A program made the position numbers and the translations under genes. From assembly GCA_903879995.1 (NCBI GenBank), contig CAIRNW010000047.1, forward strand, positions 1-5,000: a stretch of 5,000 nucleotides of DNA. The letters are read 5' to 3'. Source of the stretch: an uncultured Bacteroidota bacterium (GTDB lineage Bacteria; Bacteroidota; Bacteroidia; Chitinophagales; Chitinophagaceae). The notes beneath the pieces were generated by a model, which was not told where the DNA came from, did no database searches, and saw only the letters and a program-made list of their open reading frames with translations. This document shows, in pieces, positions 1 to 5,000 of the stretch; within the stretch, counting starts at the first letter, position 1; every line of letters starts with the position of its first letter.

Positions 1-1115
1 CGAAATTCTATTGGTGGAGAGGTGAACGTACCGCTTTAAGTAATGGGTGGCTTTTGGTAAAACCTGGGGAAGTAGATAAAAGTTTTTTATTTCATAAAAT
101 AACATGCGAATCAGGTCACCACAGTGGAAATATAGGTGCCGCTATGCCCATGGGAGGAAAGGTATTAAGTAGAGGCCAAGTAGAATTTATCAAAAGGTGG
201 ATCATAGCAGGAGCTAGCAAAACCAGCTCAGCAGTTGATGACGCCATCTTGAAGGACAGTGCAGCCTGTCAGCTTACTTTTGAACCACTTCCACCACCCG
301 CACCGGGTACTGGATTTCAAATGACCATTGACCCATTTGAAATTCCTAAAAATTTTGAACGAGAGGTATTTGTTAGAAAAAATACCCCCAATAGCGATAC
401 GCTGTTTGTTAACCGAATTCAACTAAGAGGTGCTTCTAATAGCCACCACTTTGTAGCCTACACCTTCAGAAACGAAAATTTACTGCCTCCTCAAAATACC
501 TTACGAGATTTACGTGATCCTGTGACGGGTGTATTAAATCAGTCCACGGTTCTGCAAATGCAGAATCACATCTTTCTGGGAGGAGGCACCGATGTAAATA
601 CGGATGTCACGCTCCCTGCAGGAACAGCCATAAAGATTAAACCCAATCTTCCTATTGACTTGAATTCGCATTATTTTAATTTCACCAACCTTATTTTACA
701 AGGAAGAAATTATGTGAACTTCTATACGGTTCCACGTTCGTCAGTACAGTATGAAGTAAAGATGCTTGATTTAAATAATCTTGAAATTTATATCCCCCCA
801 TTCACCCGAAGAACTATCAGCAAGAATTTCACTTTCTCAACAGTCACACGTGTAGTCATGTTGACCTCCCATTTTCATAAGTATGGAGAAAAATTTGTGA
901 TTAAGATTTTTGGTGGACCTCGTAATGGAGAAATCATCTATACCAATACGGATTGGGAGCATCCACTTGTGAAATCATATACTACACCTATTGTATTACA
1001 ACCGGGAGAAGGACTCACTTCAGAAGTCACCTACTATAATACCAGTTCCGTGGCTGTTGGGTTTGGGTTGACCAGTCAGGATGAGATGAACATCATTTTT
1101 GGCTATTATTACTAA
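1..1115 (+). CDS. Cytochrome c / copper type II monooxygenase (PHM/DBM-like) fusion, 5' truncated by window edge
   Basis: The frame is open from the left edge (first whole codon at base 3) to TAA at 1113-1115, so the N-terminus, including any signal peptide and CxxCH haem site, lies outside the window. The first ~70 visible residues look like the end of a class I cytochrome c domain: a '[11 protein letters not shown]' stretch, then 'MPMGGK' (likely axial Met at 144-146) and the '[10 protein letters not shown]' closing helix. The rest matches the two-domain copper monooxygenase fold of peptidylglycine alpha-hydroxylating and dopamine beta-monooxygenases. I can place all six copper ligands: His-His at 444-449 and His at 669-671 (CuH site), His-x-His at 870-878 and Met in 'QDEM' at 1086-1088 (CuM site). 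From the second His of the HxH to the Met is 70 residues, as in mammalian PHM (H244 to M314). The family uses O2 and single-electron donors to hydroxylate C-H bonds; the fused cytochrome may supply the electrons (inference). It is probably periplasmic; substrate unknown. The next gene starts 4 bases after the stop. Confidence 0.85.
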   Translation, partial: KFYWWRGERTALSNGWLLVKPGEVDKSFLFHKITCESGHHSGNIGAAMPMGGKVLSRGQVEFIKRWIIAGASKTSSAVDDAILKDSAACQLTFEPLPPPAPGTGFQMTIDPFEIPKNFEREVFVRKNTPNSDTLFVNRIQLRGASNSHHFVAYTFRNENLLPPQNTLRDLRDPVTGVLNQSTVLQMQNHIFLGGGTDVNTDVTLPAGTAIKIKPNLPIDLNSHYFNFTNLILQGRNYVNFYTVPRSSVQYEVKMLDLNNLEIYIPPFTRRTISKNFTFSTVTRVVMLTSHFHKYGEKFVIKIFGGPRNGEIIYTNTDWEHPLVKSYTTPIVLQPGEGLTSEVTYYNTSSVAVGFGLTSQDEMNIIFGYYY

Positions 1116-1119
1116 TTAT

Positions 1120-1362
1120 ATGTGGACAGAAAATAACAATCAACTATACCAGAAATTCATTTTTTCTGATTTCAATGAAGCATTTGGGTTCATGAGTCGC
1201 GTAGCCTTAGTAGCAGAAAAAATGGATCATCATCCAACTTGGACCAACGTATGGAATACCGTTGAAATTTGGCTAAGTACGCATGATGCTGGCAACATAG
1301 TTACCCAAAAAGATAAACAACTAGCACAAGCGATAGATCGCATAGCAGGTAAAACCAACTAA
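1120..1362 (+). CDS. phhB: Pterin-4a-carbinolamine dehydratase (PCD/DCoH family)
   Basis: This 80-residue cytoplasmic protein belongs to the family that dehydrates 4a-hydroxytetrahydropterin so the cofactor of aromatic amino acid hydroxylases can be recycled. The catalytic signature is complete: Glu33-x3-His37-His38-Pro39-x5-Trp45-x9-His55-x9-Asp65, including the family hallmark 'STHDAG'. The start is ATG at 1120, giving '[10 protein letters not shown]'. A TTG 21 bases upstream at 1099 is in frame but lies inside the previous gene and adds residues with no family match. The protein lacks the ~15-20 N-terminal residues of longer bacterial and animal PCDs but keeps the whole alpha-beta core; from memory, short forms like this are common in Bacteroidota. 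It begins 4 bases after the monooxygenase stop and ends 11 bases before the aminotransferase, so it is probably co-transcribed with genes for exported proteins. No aromatic hydroxylase is in view, so its physiological partner is unknown. The symbol is by family only. Confidence 0.92.
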   Translation: MWTENNNQLYQKFIFSDFNEAFGFMSRVALVAEKMDHHPTWTNVWNTVEIWLSTHDAGNIVTQKDKQLAQAIDRIAGKTN

Positions 1363-1373
1363 ATTCAACTTGT

Positions 1374-2681
1374 ATGGCAAACGAACCACGTCGACAATTT
1401 TTACAAAAACTCGGTTTGTTTTCCGCAACTACCTTAGCGGGAGGCATTAGTGCTACTACTTGGGGCGCCAACCTCGAAACAGCACTGATAAACGCGCAAT
1501 CACTCTCGCCTGATCAATTAGCAACGGAAGAAGACTTTTGGCATTACATTCAGCAATCATTTACCGTTTCATCCGGCATCATTAACCTTAATAATGGTGG
1601 TGTTTGTCCCGCTCCCCGTACGGTTCAAGATGCGATGAAACGATACTACGACTATTCAAACGAAGCACCCTCGTACTACATGTGGCGGATATTGGATCAG
1701 GGACGTGAACCACTCAGAAAAAGACTAGCAGAACTAGCTGGTTGTAGTAAAGAAGAGATCGCTATCAACAGAAATTCCTCCGAAGGTTTAGAAACCGTCA
1801 TATTTGGCTTGACGCTTGAAAAAGGGGATGAAATAGTTGCTGCCAGACAAGATTATCCTAACATGGTTAACGCTTATAAACAGCGAGAAGAGCGTGATGG
1901 AATTAAAATGATTTGGATAAGCTTAGAGCTTCCGAGCGAAGATGAAGACTACCTCGTAAGACAATATGTAAACGCGTTTACAAGTCGGACTAAAGTAGTT
2001 CATATTACACATGTTATAAATTGGAATGGTCAGATTATTCCAGTAAAAAAAATTGCAGAGGAAGCACACCGTCGGGGTATAAAAGTAATAGTAGACGGGG
2101 CACACAGTTTTGCACATTTTGATTTTAAAATACCAGATTTGGGAGCTGATTATTTTGCCACAAGTTTACACAAGTGGTTATATGCCCCTATCGGCTCCGG
2201 TATGCTGTATGTAAAAAAAGAACATATTGCTCCCCTCTATCCACTTTTTGCTGCAGGTAATCCTAAAGAAGATAATATCCGAAAATTTGAGGCCTTGGGT
2301 ACACGCCCATTTTTTATTGAGCAAGCCATTGGAAAAGCACTTGATTTTCATGAGTTGATAGGAATAGAGCGAAAAATGAAGAGGCTTCATTATCTAAAGA
2401 ACTACTGGATGAAAAAGGTGAAAGATATACCGGGCGTAAAATTGAACACGTCACTAGACGCTCGATGGGGTTGTGCGATTGGAAATGTATTGATTGAAGG
2501 AAAAACACCTGCTTCATTGGATAGCTATCTGCTTGATAAATTTAAAATACATACCGTGGCCATCGAATGGGAGAATATAAAGGGTGTTCGCATAACTCCA
2601 AATGTATATACAACAACAAAAGAGTTGGATGTGTTAGTAGAGGGTATCACTCAATTTGCTAAAGAAGCCAAAAAAGCCTGA
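1374..2681 (+). CDS. Tat-exported class V PLP-dependent enzyme (isopenicillin N epimerase / PvdN-like)
   Basis: This 435-residue protein opens with a twin-arginine signal, 'PRRQFLQKLG' (Arg6-Arg7), then a weakly hydrophobic stretch (about 13-30) and a likely cleavage site near residue 32, so it should fold with its PLP in the cytoplasm and be exported by Tat. The mature part is a fold-type I class V enzyme: 'NLNNGGVCPAP' near 71-81, a phosphate-binding 'NSSEGLE' loop near 134-140, Asp241-Gly-Ala-His244 for the PLP ring, the Schiff-base lysine Lys267 in 'TSLHKW', 'GTR' at 309-311, and Arg406 in 'VRITPN', the usual substrate-carboxylate arginine. Length is normal for CefD-like enzymes plus a signal. 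PvdN of fluorescent pseudomonads is a known Tat-exported member that modifies the pyoverdine glutamate side chain in the periplasm; whether this protein does similar chemistry is inference. It could be an aminotransferase, epimerase, desulfurase or lyase. ATG at 1374 is the only start that gives the complete signal. The stop is separated by one base from the next ATG. Confidence 0.88.
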   Translation: MANEPRRQFLQKLGLFSATTLAGGISATTWGANLETALINAQSLSPDQLATEEDFWHYIQQSFTVSSGIINLNNGGVCPAPRTVQDAMKRYYDYSNEAPSYYMWRILDQGREPLRKRLAELAGCSKEEIAINRNSSEGLETVIFGLTLEKGDEIVAARQDYPNMVNAYKQREERDGIKMIWISLELPSEDEDYLVRQYVNAFTSRTKVVHITHVINWNGQIIPVKKIAEEAHRRGIKVIVDGAHSFAHFDFKIPDLGADYFATSLHKWLYAPIGSGMLYVKKEHIAPLYPLFAAGNPKEDNIRKFEALGTRPFFIEQAIGKALDFHELIGIERKMKRLHYLKNYWMKKVKDIPGVKLNTSLDARWGCAIGNVLIEGKTPASLDSYLLDKFKIHTVAIEWENIKGVRITPNVYTTTKELDVLVEGITQFAKEAKKA

Positions 2682-2682
2682 A

Positions 2683-3819
2683 ATGCAAACGAAAATAATC
2701 TTGCTATTTATCAGCTTGCTATCAATGGAGTTGATAGCACAACCACTAACTGTTGAAAAGAAATTAGAACAACTACTAGAAACTACCCCAGCTGTAGGAT
2801 TAGCAGTGGTAGTAGTAAAAAATAACAAAATTATTTATGATCAATCGCTAGGTTTTAAAAACCTGGAAAATAATCAACCCCTTACTACTGAATCATTATT
2901 TCGAATTGCATCCATTTCAAAATCCTTTACCGCCACTGCCCTTTTACAACTAGTAGAACAAAAAAGAATTACACTAGACGACGATGTAAGCAACTTAATT
3001 GGTTTTTCTGTACGAAACCCAGCTTACCCCGATAAAATAATAACGCTTCGACTTTTACTATCGCATCGTTCGTCCCTAAATGATAGCCAGGGATATTTTA
3101 ATTTAGATGTGATTGATCCTGCTACCAATGCTAATGTAGCCAAATGCTACAACAATTATGCACCAGGAGAGGGCTATCAATACTGTAACCTAAATTATAA
3201 TATTGCGGGGACTATTTTGGAAAGATTAACTGGAATACGATTCGATGCCTATATCAAACAAACCATACTAGATCCACTTGGAATTGATGGCGGATATTGC
3301 GTTGACTCGTTAGACGCAGAAAAATTTGCGACGTTATACGAGTACAAAGCAGGAGAAAATAGATTCATAGCCAGCACGGGGGCTTACGCATCACGTAGTA
3401 GCGAGCTCATGAATTATCAGTTGGGCAGAAGCACTCCCCTTTTCTCACCTACCGGTGGCTTAAAAATTTCAGCAAAGGGACTAGCTACTTATATGATGAT
3501 GCATAGTCGAATGGGTAGATATAAAGGTGGCCGTTTATTGAAGAAAAAGACAGCTGCGTTGATGCAAACACCACTTTCCTTGGATGGGATTGACCAATAT
3601 GGCCTTGCACTTTGGAAAACCAATAAATTGATTCCCGGAATCACACTAACTGGACATACCGGCTCAGCTTATGGATTAAACAGTGCTATGTTCTTTGATC
3701 CGCAACAGAAAAACGGAATGATCGTAATTTGTAATGGAAGCCGAGTTACATACAAAGAGGGATACCCGTTGATAATACGAAATGCCTTACAAATTCTTTA
3801 TGAGGAGTTTTTGCAATGA
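2683..3819 (+). CDS. Secreted serine hydrolase, beta-lactamase / class C-like esterase family
   Basis: This 378-residue protein starts at ATG 2683, one base after the previous stop. An in-frame TTG at 2656 would overlap that gene and put charged residues before the signal peptide, so I rejected it. Residues 1-20 form a Sec signal ('MQTKIILLF...LIAQ', cleavage near Ala19/Gln20) with no lipobox Cys, so a soluble periplasmic or secreted protein is expected. The penicillin-recognising fold motifs are in order: Ser77-x-x-Lys80 ('ASISKSF', nucleophile and base), a 'LLSHRSSL' segment near 125-132 (family norm is close to LLxHTSGL), Tyr167-Cys-Asn169 (YxN), 'SPTGGLKIS' near 255-263, and His325-Thr-Gly327 ('GHTGSAYG', replacing KTG). 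HTG instead of KTG is typical of the esterase, D-aminopeptidase and peptidase branch, so a true beta-lactamase role is not implied. Ester or D-amino acid peptide substrates are plausible; the actual one is unknown. It is the last gene of the + strand run and ends 15 bases from the convergent nitroreductase gene. Confidence 0.88.
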   Translation: MQTKIILLFISLLSMELIAQPLTVEKKLEQLLETTPAVGLAVVVVKNNKIIYDQSLGFKNLENNQPLTTESLFRIASISKSFTATALLQLVEQKRITLDDDVSNLIGFSVRNPAYPDKIITLRLLLSHRSSLNDSQGYFNLDVIDPATNANVAKCYNNYAPGEGYQYCNLNYNIAGTILERLTGIRFDAYIKQTILDPLGIDGGYCVDSLDAEKFATLYEYKAGENRFIASTGAYASRSSELMNYQLGRSTPLFSPTGGLKISAKGLATYMMMHSRMGRYKGGRLLKKKTAALMQTPLSLDGIDQYGLALWKTNKLIPGITLTGHTGSAYGLNSAMFFDPQQKNGMIVICNGSRVTYKEGYPLIIRNALQILYEEFLQ

Positions 3820-3834
3820 AACAATTGCAGTCAA

Positions 3835-4467
3835 TTACTCATAATGAATAAAAAACTGATCTGCGCTACGTCGTACTTTAGGAAGTTTCAGCAGCCAATC
3901 ATTTGCCTCATCTCGTTGCCCCAGTGGTAGCATCACTACACTACGTAACCCTTTTTTATCAAGCTCAAGCATTGCATCTAATTCAAGTGGTTTGAATCCT
4001 TCCATGGGGGTTGCATCCACGCCTTCCGTCGCTGCAGCTGTAAGGCCCACACCAAAAGCCAGATAAGCTTGTCTGGCGGCCCATTCTCTATTTTCCTCGA
4101 TCGAGCGATTCCCTAAAAGACTTTCGAGCCCACGCTTAAATCCACTTATAGATTCTGCTGAAACTCCACGTGTATCCATTATCAACTGCATATAAGCTTC
4201 AACTTGGGCAGGTGTAAATTGATCCCAGGTACAGAAAACTAAAAGATGAGAGCAGTCTACAACCTGAGCCTGGTTGTTTGCAATAGGTAAGATTTTTTTT
4301 CGTAATCCCACATCTTTAATCACCAATACTGTCAAGGGCTGAAAACCCATAGAGGTAGGAGCCAGACGAATTGCTTCCAATATTTTTTCAATTTTTTCTT
4401 CTGCTACGGGTGCTCCGCTCATTTTCTTGCAAGCGTATCGCCACTGTAAAGCATTAACCACATCCAT
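3835..4467 (-). CDS. NfsB-type FMN-dependent NAD(P)H nitroreductase family protein
   Basis: This 210-residue cytoplasmic flavoprotein is close in length and pattern to E. coli NfsB (217 residues). Visible family features are: the N-terminal FMN-phosphate segment 'RYACKK' (Arg10, Lys14); the flavin loop 'APTSMGFQPL' at 36-45, equivalent to the NfsB PSS..SQPW loop; the long helix 'EWAARQAYLAFGVGL' at 128-142; 'GVDATPMEGF' at 149-158, whose Glu156-Gly157 contact FMN; and a C-terminal basic patch 'LPKVRR' at 195-200. Family members are homodimers that reduce nitroaromatics, quinones or flavins, and some NfsB-like enzymes are reported as dihydropteridine reductases. Native substrate cannot be read from sequence. 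ATG at 4465-4467 matches the family N-terminus ('MDVVNALQWRY'). A Bacteroidota promoter lies just upstream, so it can be transcribed apart from the aminotransferase gene 46 bases upstream on the same strand. It converges on the serine hydrolase gene. Confidence 0.9.
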   Translation of the reverse strand: MDVVNALQWRYACKKMSGAPVAEEKIEKILEAIRLAPTSMGFQPLTVLVIKDVGLRKKILPIANNQAQVVDCSHLLVFCTWDQFTPAQVEAYMQLIMDTRGVSAESISGFKRGLESLLGNRSIEENREWAARQAYLAFGVGLTAAATEGVDATPMEGFKPLELDAMLELDKKGLRSVVMLPLGQRDEANDWLLKLPKVRRSADQFFIHYE

Positions 4468-4492
4468 GATTCAATAAATTTAAATGAGGCCG

Positions 4493-4526
4493 CAAAGGTA
4501 CGATTATCTGCCTCTAAAATTGGCAA
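4493..4526 (-). promoter_or_regulatory. Bacteroidota-type promoter of the nitroreductase gene
   Basis: Read on the minus strand, TACCTTTG at 4500-4493 matches the Bacteroidota -7 consensus TAnnTTTG exactly. A TTG at 4526-4524 lies 23 bases upstream and can serve as the -33 element; that spacing is at the long end of the accepted range. Transcription would start near 4486, leaving an AT-rich leader of about 20 bases before ATG 4467 with no Shine-Dalgarno motif, as usual in this phylum. The -33 part overlaps the last codons of the upstream aminotransferase gene. This is a consensus match, not a mapped start. Confidence 0.65.
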
Positions 4527-5000
4527 CGAATGGCAACTAATGCATCGTATAACTTATCAAGATCCTCTTGCGAGTTGAATGCCTGAATAGAATAACGTAA
4601 ATATACATCTGAACCATGTTGCATCACAGGTACCTCTATCTGGTATTGATTGAATAGAATCGACTTGATATGCGCTGCATCTTGAGTAGGCAATTTGAAG
4701 CTGCATAATTGCAATATAAATTGATCATGGAGGGGGGCCAATGGCGTAGCGCCCAACAAATCAAAAAATCGAGGTGCATTTTCAAGCACAAGCGCCCGAC
4801 AAGCTGCTGATACTTGATCCCAACTATGCTTTTTCATAAATTCCAAAGAAGCAGGAATACATAAAAAAGCAGAAAAATCTCGGGTGCCCTGTGTTTGATG
4901 GTAGTCTAAAAAAAGAGAATGAGAGGGATGATCACTGTTGTAACCCCAACTCACTACTAATGGCTCCAATAAAGACTGCATTTCCTTTTTGGCAAATAAA
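4514..5000 (-). CDS. Class V PLP-dependent aminotransferase / isopenicillin N epimerase-like, C-terminal part (cut by window edge)
   Basis: The frame stays open to the right edge, reading 'LFAKKE' just before an internal Met at 4979-4981, so that Met is not the start. The catalytic Schiff-base lysine and N-terminal half lie outside the window. About 161 residues are visible. The segment after 'LFAKKE' with 'LLEPLVVSWGY', then 'QGTRDFSAFLCIPAS' (GTRD at 4888-4877, a PLP-phosphate contact supplied across the dimer), and the closing 'YLRYSIQAFNSQEDLDKL' (likely substrate-carboxylate Arg codon at 4597-4595) match the C-terminal half of isopenicillin N epimerase (CefD)-like class V enzymes. The gene ends with TAG at 4516-4514. 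It shares its family with the Tat-exported enzyme at 1374-2681 but differs in sequence around GTR and the C-terminus (GTRD here, GTRP there), so the two are distant relatives and not a recent duplication. No signal peptide can be judged. Real epimerase activity is not implied by family membership. Confidence 0.85.
   Translation of the reverse strand, partial: LFAKKEMQSLLEPLVVSWGYNSDHPSHSLFLDYHQTQGTRDFSAFLCIPASLEFMKKHSWDQVSAACRALVLENAPRFFDLLGATPLAPLHDQFILQLCSFKLPTQDAAHIKSILFNQYQIEVPVMQHGSDVYLRYSIQAFNSQEDLDKLYDALVAIRCQF
4521..4536 (-). repeat. Two TTGCCA direct repeats with 10-base period upstream of the nitroreductase promoter
   Basis: On the minus strand TTGCCA occurs twice, at 4536-4531 and 4526-4521, separated by four bases, so the copies sit one helical turn apart. 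The proximal copy contains the TTG proposed as the -33 element. The repeats fall inside the last codons of the aminotransferase gene, so coding constraint or chance may explain them. An operator role is possible but unsupported by anything else in the sequence. Confidence 0.3.

Noticed and set aside
54..56. TTG at 54 as the start of the monooxygenase gene.
   Set aside because: The same frame is open to the left edge and encodes residues continuing the cytochrome-like domain, so the gene starts outside the window.
249..282. TACTTTTG at 275-282 with TTG at 249-251, resembling a Bacteroidota promoter on the + strand.
   Set aside because: It lies deep inside the monooxygenase coding region with no gene start after it for over 800 bases; a chance match in AT-rich coding sequence is the simpler reading.
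1099..1119. TTG at 1099 as PCD start, and likewise TTG at 2656 as serine hydrolase start.
   Set aside because: Both would overlap the preceding gene. The ATGs at 1120 and 2683 fit the family N-terminus and the signal peptide respectively.
228..2828. Short minus-strand open frames of about 64-70 codons opposite the + strand genes (228-422, 1923-2117, 2178-2390, 2314-2517, 2634-2828).
   Set aside because: They lie antisense to well-supported genes, resemble no family I know, and have no promoter or start context, so they are shadow frames.
3811..3830. Inverted repeat TGCAAT (3812-3817) / ATTGCA (3824-3829) around the serine hydrolase stop codon, as a terminator.
   Set aside because: The stem is six pairs with only two G-C pairs, there is no T-run after it on either strand, and half of it is coding. 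It is too weak to call.
1374..5000. A beta-lactam biosynthesis cluster, suggested by two CefD-like enzymes and a beta-lactamase-fold protein.
   Set aside because: No ACV synthetase, isopenicillin N synthase or expandase is visible, and both families are broad with mostly non-beta-lactam functions.
1..5000. RNA genes, CRISPR arrays, insertion sequences, attachment sites or riboswitches.
   Set aside because: I found no spaced direct-repeat array, terminal inverted repeats, transposase, tRNA-like cloverleaf or long structured leader; genes fill nearly all of the window.

Overview
The window looks like ordinary chromosomal DNA from a Bacteroidota bacterium, probably of the Cytophagales/Chitinophagales type. 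The signs are: AT-leaning coding sequence; no Shine-Dalgarno motif before any of the four start codons that can be seen; a Sec signal peptide ending in the typical 'IAQ' form; and one good Bacteroidota-type promoter (TACCTTTG at the -7 position). I see no mobile element, RNA gene or CRISPR array. Genes fill almost the whole window; the longest gene-free gap is 46 bases.

Left part, + strand (1-3819): four genes run head to tail with gaps of only 4, 11 and 1 bases, so they are probably one transcription unit whose promoter lies left of the window. In order they are: (i) the 3' part of a secreted cytochrome c / copper type II monooxygenase fusion (PHM/DBM-like) with all six copper ligands recognisable; (ii) a compact pterin-4a-carbinolamine dehydratase (PCD) of 80 residues with the full catalytic motif; (iii) a class V PLP-dependent enzyme (isopenicillin N epimerase/PvdN-like) with a twin-arginine signal; (iv) a Sec-exported serine hydrolase of the beta-lactamase/class C esterase fold with SxxK, YxN and HTG motifs.

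Right part, - strand (3835-5000): an NfsB-type FMN nitroreductase meets the first group tail to tail 15 bases away and has its own promoter. Upstream of it is the C-terminal part of a second class V PLP enzyme, closer to isopenicillin N epimerase, which runs off the right edge.

Three of the four + strand products appear to be exported, and together they suggest an oxidative and PLP-dependent modification pathway in the periplasm, but the substrate is unknown. The cytoplasmic PCD between exported enzymes is the odd member. PCD, and some NfsB-family enzymes (reported dihydropteridine reductase activity), are both tied to tetrahydropterin recycling, but no aromatic amino acid hydroxylase is visible here. 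The closeness of two CefD-like enzymes and a beta-lactamase-fold protein does not show beta-lactam biosynthesis: no ACV synthetase or isopenicillin N synthase is present.
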